Source: Flavobacteriaceae bacterium UBA5534 (GTDB lineage Bacteria; Bacteroidota; Bacteroidia; Flavobacteriales; Flavobacteriaceae). Taken from it: a stretch of 64,000 nucleotides of DNA. Both the position numbers and the translations under genes were made by a program. Below are positions 7,618-16,392 of the stretch, piece after piece (positions within the stretch are counted from its first letter, which is position 1; every line of letters begins with the position of its first letter). The notes beneath the pieces are model-generated. The model was not told the origin of the DNA and ran no database searches. It saw only the letters and a program-made list of their open reading frames with translations. Location of the stretch: the NCBI GenBank assembly GCA_002426015.1, contig DINS01000035.1, forward strand, positions 233,676 through 297,675. Reading direction: 5' to 3'.

Positions 7618-10536
7618 TCATTCTATTATCGCCTCATAAATCAATCGCTGAATTTCGGTTCTTATACCTTCCTTCAACAAGATATTGTTATTGGCATTTG
7701 GGTAGGTTCTGTTAGACAAAAAGACATACACAATCTCTTGATCTGGATCTGCCCAAGCATAAGTTCCTGTAAATCCGGAATGTCCAAAACTTGTCATTGA
7801 TATACAGCCACATGTTGGTCCTTCTTCACCCAATTGCGGCTTGTCAAACCCAATGCCTCTTCGATTGCCTTTAGAGCAAAAATAACAAGTATTGAATTTA
7901 TCCAGTGTTTCTGGCTTAAAATAACGCTTTCCTCCATAATATCCTTTCTGCAAATACATCTGCATAATTTTAGCGACATCATTAGCATTGCTAAAAATCC
8001 CTGCATGACCTCCAACACCATTTTGCATAGCAGCTCCCATATCATGCACATAACCTTGTATGGTTTGGTATCGATAATAGTCGTCAACTTCAGTAGGAAC
8101 TATATTGGCATCACTAAATTTATTAGCTGGATTGTAGGTGGTATAATTTGCACCCAGCGATTGATATAAACGATCTTGAACCAATTCGTCTAAACCTTTG
8201 TCGTAATAACCTTCAATATATTTCTTTAAGATGTAATAAGGAAAATCACTGTAACGATAGCGTAAGCTAGGTAACAAATCACTATCCATTATAATCTTTT
8301 GAATAGTATCTGGATAGTCGTGTCTTAAGAATACTTCATCGGCAACTTTAATACTGTACATTGGACTGGCCTTGCGTCTATAATAGGCTGCACTAGGTTT
8401 TTTTGTAGCAGAATCTAAAGTTTTGGCATAAAAAGGTTCCCAAGGTCGCAAACGTGCATAATGGGATAACATTTCTTTTAGTGTGATGTTTTTTTTGTTG
8501 GAAGCTGCATATTCTGGAAGAATTTTAGACAGTTTAGTATCCAAAGTTATAATACCTTTCTCTTCGAGTTCCATAAGAAGTGGAAGTGTCGCCAATATTT
8601 TTGTCAAAGAAGCTACATCATATATATCATCAAAAGAGACTTCATCTTTTCCTTCATAAGTATGCTTTCCGAAAGATTTGTTATAAACCACCTTTCCTTT
8701 TCTTGCAACAAGCAATTGCAATCCAGGTGTCGCTTTATGCTTAATGGCCAACAATGCCATTGAATCCAATCGTTTCAGTTTTTCAGAACTCAACCCAACA
8801 CGTTCTGGCAACCCATAACTTAATGATTGAATGGCGTTATACGTTATTCCTGTATTGACGTTATAATTATCTCCTGTGGATACTGGCAAATGTCCTTTGG
8901 CTTCAATGGCTCCAAAAATCAATTGCGCCGATTTTCGCTGTGCCATTTCACTATTTTGGTAGCTCATCACAATCCCCTCAATATTTTCAACCGTTTTTAA
9001 ATCATTAAGTGCATAAGGTCGAGCAAATACATCAAGAACAACAGTATTTGTACGCGCAATCTCGTATAGCCAAACTAATTCCTGATCTGTGAACTTATAA
9101 TCTTTCCATGGATTGGCATTCGATTTGTGCAACCCGATAATGACTGTATTGTAATTTTGAAGCATCACTATAAGTTCGTCCAATTTTTCTGCTTTGACCT
9201 CGTGAACCTTTGTGTATTTTTTTAATTCGTTTAAAAAAGCCGAACCATTATCATCTCCAAACTTTACATAGGCAATTTTACGTGTTTCCAAATGACGTAA
9301 AGGCAAAATTTCTTTTTGACTACGTACAACAGTAATGGCGTTTTCCATTAATTCTTCATAGAGCAAATCATCTTTTAGACGGTTCAAATCTTCAAACAAA
9401 TGTGCTGTACCAATAGGCACATACTTGCTTAAACCAACTTTATACTTTGCCATTAAAATCTTTTTGACAGAATGTGCTAAACGTTCTTCGGTTATCTCTT
9501 TAGAATGATAGGCAGCAACTATCTTTTCAATGGCTTTAGGTACGTCTTCAGAAATAAGCAAGACATCATTTCCTGCCAAAAAAGCTGCCAAATCGATATC
9601 TCCAGGTGTGCTATAGTTAGAAACACCTTTCATTTCTAAAGCATCTGTAAAAATCAAGCCTTTAAACTGAAGCCTTTCTTTTAGTATATCTGTTACGATA
9701 TGTTTAGACAACGACGAAGGAAAACCTTGTCGAGGCTCTAAACTTGGCACATTTAGATGAGCAACCATCACACTTGCCAATCCCTCTTTAATAAGCTTTT
9801 TATAAGGATACAATTCAATGGAATCGATTCGCTTTTCATTGAATGTAATGGTTGGCAACGTTTTGTGCGAATCGCTATCTGTGTCACCATGTCCTGGAAA
9901 ATGTTTAGCATTAGCCAACACGCCAGCATCTTGCATACCTTTCATAAATGCCAAGCCTTTGGCAGTGACATTATCTCTATCCTCACCAAACGAACGATTC
10001 CCAATGATCGGGTTTTTCGGATTGGTATTGATATCGACATCAGGAGCAAAGTTAAAATGGACTCCAATTCGTTTGCAATGTTCACCAATGTAGCGTCCCG
10101 TTTGCTCAACAAGTTTATCATTTTTAATGGCTCCCAAAGTCATATTCCAAGGAAAAGCATAGGTTGAATCGAGACGCATACTCAAACCCCATTCAGCATC
10201 CATCCCAATGAGCAAAGGAACTTTGGATATGGCTTGGTACTGATTATTAAGTTTTGCTTGACGGACTGGTCCTCCACTTGAAAAGATGAGTCCGCCAATT
10301 TCGTATTTGTTGATGAGTTCAGAAACCGAATTTTCGTGTGCTTTGGTATTGTTTGAAAAAGCCCTAACCATAAATAGTTGCCCCACTTTTTGTTCTAATG
10401 ACATACTATCATAAATGCTATCGACCCATTTTTGTTGCTTTGCAAAATCTTTACTTTGTAAAGGATTGGTTTGTGCACAGACAGCACTTGTGAAAATCAA
10501 AAAAAATATGGAGATAAGGGAAATAATGGACTTCAT
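7618..10536 (-). CDS. Secreted GH3 glycoside hydrolase fused to a serine beta-lactamase-like domain
   Basis: 972 residues with a signal peptide (MKSIISLISIFFLIFTSAVC, cleavage near AQ). The first half is a NagZ-like family 3 hydrolase: KHFPGHGDTDSDSH near residue 210 supplies the Asp/His general acid dyad and LIFTDALEM near 300 supplies the nucleophile Asp. The second half is a class C beta-lactamase/transpeptidase-like domain with SLTK (S-x-x-K) near 643, RYSDF in the Y-x-N position near 770, and GHSGFTGT near 920 in place of K-T-G. Family knowledge suggests beta-N-acetylglucosaminidase activity coupled to an esterase or peptidase, probably in periplasmic cell-wall turnover. The fusion is seen in other Bacteroidota. 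Activity of the second domain is not certain because its triad is modified. Confidence 0.9.
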   Translation of the reverse strand: MKSIISLISIFFLIFTSAVCAQTNPLQSKDFAKQQKWVDSIYDSMSLEQKVGQLFMVRAFSNNTKAHENSVSELINKYEIGGLIFSSGGPVRQAKLNNQYQAISKVPLLIGMDAEWGLSMRLDSTYAFPWNMTLGAIKNDKLVEQTGRYIGEHCKRIGVHFNFAPDVDINTNPKNPIIGNRSFGEDRDNVTAKGLAFMKGMQDAGVLANAKHFPGHGDTDSDSHKTLPTITFNEKRIDSIELYPYKKLIKEGLASVMVAHLNVPSLEPRQGFPSSLSKHIVTDILKERLQFKGLIFTDALEMKGVSNYSTPGDIDLAAFLAGNDVLLISEDVPKAIEKIVAAYHSKEITEERLAHSVKKILMAKYKVGLSKYVPIGTAHLFEDLNRLKDDLLYEELMENAITVVRSQKEILPLRHLETRKIAYVKFGDDNGSAFLNELKKYTKVHEVKAEKLDELIVMLQNYNTVIIGLHKSNANPWKDYKFTDQELVWLYEIARTNTVVLDVFARPYALNDLKTVENIEGIVMSYQNSEMAQRKSAQLIFGAIEAKGHLPVSTGDNYNVNTGITYNAIQSLSYGLPERVGLSSEKLKRLDSMALLAIKHKATPGLQLLVARKGKVVYNKSFGKHTYEGKDEVSFDDIYDVASLTKILATLPLLMELEEKGIITLDTKLSKILPEYAASNKKNITLKEMLSHYARLRPWEPFYAKTLDSATKKPSAAYYRRKASPMYSIKVADEVFLRHDYPDTIQKIIMDSDLLPSLRYRYSDFPYYILKKYIEGYYDKGLDELVQDRLYQSLGANYTTYNPANKFSDANIVPTEVDDYYRYQTIQGYVHDMGAAMQNGVGGHAGIFSNANDVAKIMQMYLQKGYYGGKRYFKPETLDKFNTCYFCSKGNRRGIGFDKPQLGEEGPTCGCISMTSFGHSGFTGTYAWADPDQEIVYVFLSNRTYPNANNNILLKEGIRTEIQRLIYEAIIE

Positions 10537-10714
10537 GTAACTTGTTTCTGTTTTATGATTAAAAACTGTGCCAAATTACTGTTTTTCACAAGAAGAATAA
10601 AAGACTTTATGATACTTTTATCAATAAGGTTATTAAGAATTTTTGACTGGTGTTAGACTATAAATTATTTATTTGAAGACTAAACACAATTCAAAGAGAA
10701 ATTGCCTTTATGAT

Positions 10715-11200
10715 TCAATTTACAAACCTCGAATGCCAACTCTCACTTGCTGGAACCTCCCAGTTTTCGTTGAATTCGGCAATATTGGTAACCAAGTTAT
10801 TGAAGACAATGGTGTTTTTGGAAACGGCCTTTTCTTTTGCCATTTTTTTGAAGTCTAGTAAGGTTTTATAGGCAATGTAATCGCCTTGCTTGTATGAAAC
10901 ATTCATTTTATCCATCAAATCGACATTATAATCTTTTTCCAACTGTTGAATAAAATGCACAGAAGCATCAATGGAACAGCCAGTCGCTTTGTTTAAGCTT
11001 TGATTCAAAGCAATAATTATAAAACGTTTGTATTTAATAAGATAGCCAGATTGTAGGTCACTGCCATGAGCTGTCCAATTTTCTATAAAAATATTCAATT
11101 TAGATTCTACTTCTACAATCTCTTCATCAGTGAAAGAGCGATTGGCTTGGTAAATCCAAATACGAGATTCTTCAGGCAATGTTTCAAAGTCAACTAGCAT
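10715..11200 (-). CDS. Conserved hypothetical protein, 161 residues
   Basis: A soluble protein with no signal peptide, no membrane helix and no motif I can assign. It begins MLVDFETLPEESRIWIYQA and contains a helix-rich centre with VDLMDKMNVSYKQGDYIAY near 95-115. I recall relatives in flavobacteria labelled 'ABC transporter ATPase', but there is no Walker A or signature motif here, so that name is not supported. It lies 4 bases downstream of the secreted protein gene on the same strand (stop at 11204), so the two are likely one transcript. Confidence 0.75.
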   Translation of the reverse strand: MLVDFETLPEESRIWIYQANRSFTDEEIVEVESKLNIFIENWTAHGSDLQSGYLIKYKRFIIIALNQSLNKATGCSIDASVHFIQQLEKDYNVDLMDKMNVSYKQGDYIAYKTLLDFKKMAKEKAVSKNTIVFNNLVTNIAEFNENWEVPASESWHSRFVN

Positions 11201-11203
11201 AAC

Positions 11204-11848
11204 CTATATTTTTTCTATATATTTTACTACTTTTTTGGTCACATAACGTTTTTCACTCAAATCGAAAAAATTTTGCTCTCTATAATACACTCTAAAAGGT
11301 TTTTTGAAGTTTTTTGACTTCAATAAATCGAACCCTTCAAATTGTTCAATGACCACAAATTTGTGTGATTTTCCATACTCATCCAATACCGAAAGATGAG
11401 AAATGGCATCATTACTAATTGATTCCAAGGTGACTTCCATGTTGAAATCATTTTCATCTTTTGGAGCTGCTGCTGGTGTTTCTAATTCATCATCTGTTGC
11501 AAAAGAATATAGCTCGTCACTTGTAAAAATAGCCAAAAATTCAGAACCACAGACTGAAACCATAAGCACTCCAATTTCTTCAGCAACACTTTCAATATTT
11601 TCAAGAGCGTTTCCTTTAAGGGCTTTTGTTTCGTTTTTTCGCTTGCTATAGCTATTAAAAATACACAGGCCCAAAGCCATTTCCTTTTTTTCCAAACTTA
11701 CATCTTGTGCAAATGACACAGGGTCATTCTTTATACAATCACAGGTGTCTTCAGCCATTAATTGAAGGATTTCATCACGTGTTTTGTCTTGAGAGACACA
11801 TAGTTGCACTGAAAAGATGAATAATAAGAGTAGTGTGTTCTTTTTCAT
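11204..11848 (-). CDS. Secreted hypothetical protein
   Basis: 214 residues when started at the Met at 11846-11848, where the protein begins with a clean signal peptide (MKKNTLLLLFIFSVQLCVSQ). An upstream ATG at 11881 would add 11 charged residues before it and is less likely. The mature part contains LMAEDTCDCIKND near its start, with a C-x-C pair, an acidic linker (PAAAPKDENDFN), and a C-terminal half with predicted strands. I do not recognise a characterised family. The downstream hypothetical gene follows after 4 bases. The function is unknown; export to the periplasm is the only firm inference. Confidence 0.72.
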   Translation of the reverse strand: MKKNTLLLLFIFSVQLCVSQDKTRDEILQLMAEDTCDCIKNDPVSFAQDVSLEKKEMALGLCIFNSYSKRKNETKALKGNALENIESVAEEIGVLMVSVCGSEFLAIFTSDELYSFATDDELETPAAAPKDENDFNMEVTLESISNDAISHLSVLDEYGKSHKFVVIEQFEGFDLLKSKNFKKPFRVYYREQNFFDLSEKRYVTKKVVKYIEKI

Positions 11849-11894
11849 AAAGTTAAATTTTGTTTTATAAGTCTTGAGCATTGTTATAATTGTG

Positions 11895-13118
11895 TTATTC
11901 CATTAAATCTATATGTCTGTCATGATATCCCAATAAATACAGCACACCATCTAGCCCAATATTTGAAATAGAGCTTTGAGCATTGTCTTTTACAGTTGGT
12001 TTTGCATGAAATGCAATCCCTAATCCAGCTAAATTAAGCATGGGTAAATCATTGGCTCCATCTCCTACAGCAATTGTTTGATTGATATGTAAACCCTCCT
12101 TTTGTGCAATTTCTTTAAGGTATTCTGCCTTTTTTTCTCCATTGACGATGTCACCCAAAAAATTACCAGTTAAAACACCGTCTTTTATTTCTAATTGGTT
12201 GGCATACATATAATCTATACCTAATTCTTTTTGCAGATAGTTACCAAAGTAAGTAAATCCTCCCGATAAAATGGCTGTTTTAAATCCATAAGTTTTTAAA
12301 GTATCAATAAGCCTTCTAGCACCTTTAGTTATAGGTAAATTTACAGCTACATCATGTAACACCTCTTCTTTTAGACCTTTTAGAAGCTTCATGCGTCTCT
12401 CAAAACTTTCATTAAAATCTATGTCGCCTTGCATTGCAGCTTCTGTTATCGCCTTTACTTCATTGCCAACACCAGCTAGTTCTGCTAATTCGTCTATAAC
12501 TTCTGTTTGAATTAATGTAGAATCCATATCAAAACAAACCAAACGTCTATTTCTTCTGTAGAAGTCATCTTCTTGAAAAGCAATATCTACATCTAAATCG
12601 CGTGAAATTTGCATGAATTTTTCAGTAAGCTCTGCTTTATTTTCTAATTTACCTCTTATGGACAATTCAATAGAAGCTCTAGGATATTCTTCTTTTTTGA
12701 CTATAGATAAACGCCCTGTGAGCCTTTTGATAGCGTCAATATTCAAATTCTTTTCAGAAATTACTTTAGTGACTTCTGAAATTTGATATGCAGAGAGTTT
12801 GTCTCCTAGAATAGTAACAATAAATCTATCTTTTCCTTGTAGGCTAACCCAATGTTCATAATCTTCTAATGTAATTGGAGTGAATTTTGCAGTAATCCCT
12901 AACTCATAAGCCTTAAAAAGCAAATCTTTTTGTACTGCAGATGATTGTTCTCCAGACTGTATTTCAAAAAGCATTCCCAGTGATAATGTCTCGTGGATGT
13001 TTGCCTGACCTATATCCAATACTTTAGCGTCATAATCTGCTAAAACATTGGTTAAACTTGAGGTCAATCCTGGTTTATCTTGCCCAGAAATATTTAATAA
13101 AAAAATCTCGTTCGTCAT
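11895..13118 (-). CDS. serB: Phosphoserine phosphatase with N-terminal ACT domains
   Basis: 407 residues. The N-terminal 180 residues form two ACT-like regulatory segments (FLLNISGQDKPGLTSSLTNV at 6-25, then RFIVTILGDKLSAYQISEV). The C-terminal half is a HAD phosphatase with the DxDxT nucleophile motif (FDMDSTLIQTEV, near 195), ILSGGFTYF in motif II, and GDGANDLPML in motif IV. It hydrolyses L-phosphoserine to serine, the last step of the phosphorylated serine pathway; the ACT segments imply amino-acid feedback. The length and two-domain form match the ACT-fused SerB class rather than the short one. It stands 46 bases before the secreted hypothetical gene on the same strand. Confidence 0.95.
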   Translation of the reverse strand: MTNEIFLLNISGQDKPGLTSSLTNVLADYDAKVLDIGQANIHETLSLGMLFEIQSGEQSSAVQKDLLFKAYELGITAKFTPITLEDYEHWVSLQGKDRFIVTILGDKLSAYQISEVTKVISEKNLNIDAIKRLTGRLSIVKKEEYPRASIELSIRGKLENKAELTEKFMQISRDLDVDIAFQEDDFYRRNRRLVCFDMDSTLIQTEVIDELAELAGVGNEVKAITEAAMQGDIDFNESFERRMKLLKGLKEEVLHDVAVNLPITKGARRLIDTLKTYGFKTAILSGGFTYFGNYLQKELGIDYMYANQLEIKDGVLTGNFLGDIVNGEKKAEYLKEIAQKEGLHINQTIAVGDGANDLPMLNLAGLGIAFHAKPTVKDNAQSSISNIGLDGVLYLLGYHDRHIDLME

Positions 13119-13169
13119 TAATCTTTTCTCTTTCTAGAATGTAAAAACTTATTAAGATTTGATATGAAG

Positions 13170-13961
13170 CTATAAATCTTGAGCGTTTGCAATTAATTCT
13201 GCTATGTCCATTACTTGAACATCAGCTTCTTTTTCTTTAGCCTTAACACCATCTGTCATCATCGTATTGCAAAATGGGCAGCCAGCTGCTATGATTTCGG
13301 GTTTGACATCAAGGGCTTGCTCAGTGCGTTCAACATTAACATCTTTATTACCTTTTTCTGGCTCTTTGAACATCTGTGCGCCTCCTGCGCCACAACATAA
13401 GCCTCTGCTTTTGCAACTTTTCATTTCAACAAGTTCTGCATCTAGCTTTCTTATGAGGTCTCTTGGGGCTTCATAGACATTATTTGCTCTTCCCAAATAA
13501 CATGGGTCATGAAATGTAATTCGCTTGCCTTTAAATTGCCCGCCCTCAATGGTTAATCGTCCATCATTAAGTAATGACTTTAAAAACTGTGTATGATGCA
13601 TAACTTCGTATTGACCACCAAGCTCTGGGTATTCATTTTTAATGGTATTAAAACAATGCGGACAAGCAGTGACAATTTTTTTGACTTCGTAAGCATTGAG
13701 CACTTCGATATTGGTAACGGCTTGCATTTGAAACAAAAACTCATTTCCTGCACGTTTTGCTGGATCGCCAGTACAACTTTCTTCGGTACCTAATACAGCA
13801 AATTCTACGTTAGCCCTGTTTAATAATCTCACAAATGCTTTGGTTATTTTTTTTGCTCTATCATCAAAACTTCCAGCGCAGCCAACCCAAAATAATACTT
13901 CTGGTTGTTTGCCTTCTGCCATAAATTCTGCCATTGTTGGCACTTTTAGTAATTCGCTCAT
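13170..13961 (-). CDS. Cysteine-rich (CCG domain) Fe-S protein, HdrD/GlpC C-terminal-like
   Basis: 263 residues from the Met at 13959-13961 (MSELLKVPTMAEF); an in-frame ATG at 14000 would add 13 non-conserved residues. It carries two CCG-type modules: VGCAGSFDDR ... TACPHCF in the first half, and HDPCYLGR ... SRGLCCGAGGAQMF ... AAGCPFCNTM in the second. Such modules bind a non-cubane 4Fe-4S cluster or react with thiols and quinones in heterodisulfide reductase, GlpC and succinate:quinone reductase. The gene follows the membrane ferredoxin-type gene at 14076-15377 by 114 bases; together they equal one HdrD- or EtfD-like protein split in two. Electron-transfer role is inferred. Confidence 0.85.
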   Translation of the reverse strand: MSELLKVPTMAEFMAEGKQPEVLFWVGCAGSFDDRAKKITKAFVRLLNRANVEFAVLGTEESCTGDPAKRAGNEFLFQMQAVTNIEVLNAYEVKKIVTACPHCFNTIKNEYPELGGQYEVMHHTQFLKSLLNDGRLTIEGGQFKGKRITFHDPCYLGRANNVYEAPRDLIRKLDAELVEMKSCKSRGLCCGAGGAQMFKEPEKGNKDVNVERTEQALDVKPEIIAAGCPFCNTMMTDGVKAKEKEADVQVMDIAELIANAQDL

Positions 13962-14075
13962 GTATTGAGTTGTTTTATTTTGCGTTAGGGATTGAGGCAT
14001 TATTGGAGCTCTTTTTGTAAAAAAAAGCGACTGCCGAAAGCCCGACCCTTTTCGGGTAACGCCCTAATTGTTTAA

Positions 14076-15377
14076 TTACTCGTTTTTCCAGTTCAATCGA
14101 TCCATTTGGTTGTAAGGCCAAGGCGCTCCATTGTTTTCTATATTGGTCATCATATTGTTCAATTCCATTGGCGCTGCGCTTTGTTCCATGACCAGATAAC
14201 GACGCATATCGATAATGATTGCTAATGGATCGATGCTCACTGGACAAGCTTCGACGCAAGCGTTGCACGAGGTACAAGCCCAAAGTTCTTCTCTAGTGAT
14301 ATAGTCGTCCAAGAGCTGCTTGCCATCTGGTTTGAATTCGCCTTTATTGGCATCTATATTTTTTCCTACTTCTTCCAGTCTGTCTCTGGTATCCATCATG
14401 ATTTTACGAGGTGACAACTTTTTACCTGTTTGGTTTGCTGGACACTCACTGGTGCAACGACCACATTCGGTACAAGTATAGGCATTCAATAGGTTTACCC
14501 AACTTAAATCTTGCACATCGCTGGCTCCAAATTTTGCAGGAGCTTCTGTTCCTTCTGGCTGTGCTGCAAATGGATCGGCATTTGGATCCATCATTAGTTT
14601 TACTTCTTTGGTGACTGCTTCGAGGTTATCAAATTGTCCTTTTGGTTTCAACTTTCCGAAATATGTATTTGGAAATGCCAAAAGGATGTGCAAATGCTTT
14701 GAAAAATACAAGTAATTCAAGAATACCAAAATACCAAGAATATGTAACCACCATGCGCCTCTTTCAATAAAATGCAACGTGTTTTCTGATAGTCCGCTGA
14801 ATAAAGGGGCAATATACTGACTGATGATATTACCGTTGTTCATTTCTTGAAAATGAACATCAGTTGCATTCATAATGAGGAATAAGGTCATTAAGACCAT
14901 TTCAAAATACAAAATGAAGTTACCATCGTTCTTTGGCCAACTGGTCATTTCTGCTTTCCAAAAACGTTGCAACTTGATAATGTTACGGCGTATCCAAAAA
15001 ATGGTTACAGCTATAAAAACCAATAGTGCCAATATTTCAAAAATTCCGATAAGCACACCATATAAATTACCGATTGACGAAAAGATACGGTGTGTCCCAA
15101 ATAACCCATCGATGATAATTTCTAAAACTTCAATATTGATGACTATAAACCCAACATAAACAATAATGTGTAAAAAACCTGCTATTGGTCGTCGTACCAT
15201 TTTGCTTTGACCAAGTGCAATCATCGCCATGTTCTTAAAACGTTGCGATTTGTTGTCACTGACATCAACGTCATGGCCCAACTTAATGTTTCGGATGAGT
15301 TTTTTTACATTTTTGGCAAAGTAACCAATGCCAGCAATAAGCGCAATGGCGAAGATGATGTTGGGAATGTAATTCAT
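14076..15377 (-). CDS. Membrane Fe-S protein with 4Fe-4S dicluster domain
   Basis: 433 residues. Hydrophobic helices in the first 240 residues form a NarI-like membrane part, and a cytoplasmic C-terminal domain carries two 4Fe-4S motifs: CTECGRCTSECPANQ near 300 and CTSCNACVEACPVS near 370. This is the membrane half of a heterodisulfide-reductase-like quinone oxidoreductase, and the CCG protein immediately downstream is the likely partner. In related systems such complexes pass electrons from a flavoprotein such as ETF to menaquinone, but no etf gene is in the window. The gene follows the MCE gene (start of 15384 gene's stop is 6 bases upstream), suggesting one transcript from the promoter at 16361. 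Confidence 0.87.
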   Translation of the reverse strand: MNYIPNIIFAIALIAGIGYFAKNVKKLIRNIKLGHDVDVSDNKSQRFKNMAMIALGQSKMVRRPIAGFLHIIVYVGFIVINIEVLEIIIDGLFGTHRIFSSIGNLYGVLIGIFEILALLVFIAVTIFWIRRNIIKLQRFWKAEMTSWPKNDGNFILYFEMVLMTLFLIMNATDVHFQEMNNGNIISQYIAPLFSGLSENTLHFIERGAWWLHILGILVFLNYLYFSKHLHILLAFPNTYFGKLKPKGQFDNLEAVTKEVKLMMDPNADPFAAQPEGTEAPAKFGASDVQDLSWVNLLNAYTCTECGRCTSECPANQTGKKLSPRKIMMDTRDRLEEVGKNIDANKGEFKPDGKQLLDDYITREELWACTSCNACVEACPVSIDPLAIIIDMRRYLVMEQSAAPMELNNMMTNIENNGAPWPYNQMDRLNWKNE

Positions 15378-15383
15378 GCGTGG

Positions 15384-16337
15384 TTAGTTTTTGTCTTTTA
15401 TCTCATTGCCTTCGGCATCGTATTGTTTTGGTTTTTTTCCAAATAGCGAAAAATGCACATATCGTTTTGGATTGAGTTTCATGTCTTGAAGTAGTTCTTC
15501 CAATTGTTTTGAAGCACCTTCGAGATTGTCATATAAGGCTTCGTCCTTTAGCAGCTTCCCTATTGAACCATTGCCACTTTTGATGTCAGCCATCAAGCTA
15601 TTGATATTGGCCAGTGTTTGGTCCAGTTCTGCAACCGATTTTGAAATCTCAACCGTTTTTAGATCTTCTGAAACTATTGCCATATTGGCACTAATGGTAT
15701 TAAAGTTTTTGATTGCTGATGTTAGTTCTGCATCATTTTTTGCCAATAAAGTATTGAAGGAGTTTGATAGTGTTTTGAATGATACAATGGTCGAATTCAG
15801 TTCTGCAATGGTACGTTTCATTCCGTTTTCTGAATCATCAACGACCAATTTATTGAGATTGGTTAATAAGGTATCTGCCGATTTTAAGGTAACATCCAGA
15901 TTATCACTTAAACCCGAAAAGTTTTTTGATAAACTTGTAACCAGACCAAATTCTACTTCAGATTCTAAAGTGTCTCCATCTTTAGCTATTTCTCCACCTT
16001 CTGCAGGAACGATAGCTAGGCCGTTTCCTCCCATCAATCCGGTTTCGTACATTCTTATTTTACTGTTTTTTGAAAACTTAAGCGCTTCATCAACAGCGAT
16101 AGTGACCTTTGTTTTTCCTGTTTTATAGTCGTAAGTGATAGCGTCTATTTTGCCAACGCTATTCCCCTTAATGGTTACAGGTGAAGCCATACTCAATGAA
16201 TTGTACTCAAATTCGGTATGATATTTATTTGTAGAATCAAAAAGGTTAATCCCTTTTAAATAGTTAATGAGGAACACTAATAGTATGATTCCTAGTATAA
16301 CTAATATGGCAGTTTTTACTTCTCTTGATATTTTCAA
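15384..16337 (-). CDS. MCE/MlaD family lipid-transport protein
   Basis: 317 residues. One N-terminal membrane helix (AILVILGIILLVFLINYL, about 10-27) is followed by an MCE domain at about 38-125 (SLSMASPVTIKGNSVGKI, GLMGGNGLAIVPAEGG). A long helical coiled-coil region at about 140-290 follows, rich in 'T-L-x-N-L-N'-type heptads. MlaD-like proteins form periplasmic rings that carry phospholipids between membranes. The ATPase and permease partners (MlaF, MlaE) are not in this window. Its position beside an amidase and an LptD-like gene fits an envelope role. The ATG at 16335-16337 is chosen because it gives a short cytoplasmic start before the helix. Confidence 0.9.
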   Translation of the reverse strand: MKISREVKTAILVILGIILLVFLINYLKGINLFDSTNKYHTEFEYNSLSMASPVTIKGNSVGKIDAITYDYKTGKTKVTIAVDEALKFSKNSKIRMYETGLMGGNGLAIVPAEGGEIAKDGDTLESEVEFGLVTSLSKNFSGLSDNLDVTLKSADTLLTNLNKLVVDDSENGMKRTIAELNSTIVSFKTLSNSFNTLLAKNDAELTSAIKNFNTISANMAIVSEDLKTVEISKSVAELDQTLANINSLMADIKSGNGSIGKLLKDEALYDNLEGASKQLEELLQDMKLNPKRYVHFSLFGKKPKQYDAEGNEIKDKN

Positions 16338-16360
16338 TGTCTATACTATTTGGTTGCTCA

Positions 16361-16368
16361 CAAAATTA
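16361..16368 (-). promoter_or_regulatory. Sigma-A type -7 element for the MCE gene
   Basis: TAATTTTG on the minus strand, an exact TAnnTTTG match, 24 bases before the ATG. No good -33 element is seen. Confidence 0.5.
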
Positions 16369-16392
16369 GGAATAATTCTATTAAGAATGTTT

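Noticed and set aside
10559..10574. TTGGCACA on the minus strand upstream of the GH3 gene, as a sigma-54-type element
   Set aside because: The -24 half is good, but the -12 half reads TTTAAT, without the G found in both convincing copies, so the match is partial.
13990..14075. Possible hairpin in the gap between the two Fe-S genes
   Set aside because: The pairing is only five bases (CCCGA with TCGGG) and no T-run follows; too weak to call a terminator.
13975..14283. Minus-strand ORF of 102 codons overlapping the start of the CCG and end of the membrane Fe-S gene
   Set aside because: It runs in another frame through the coding sequence of the membrane Fe-S gene and has no conserved features.
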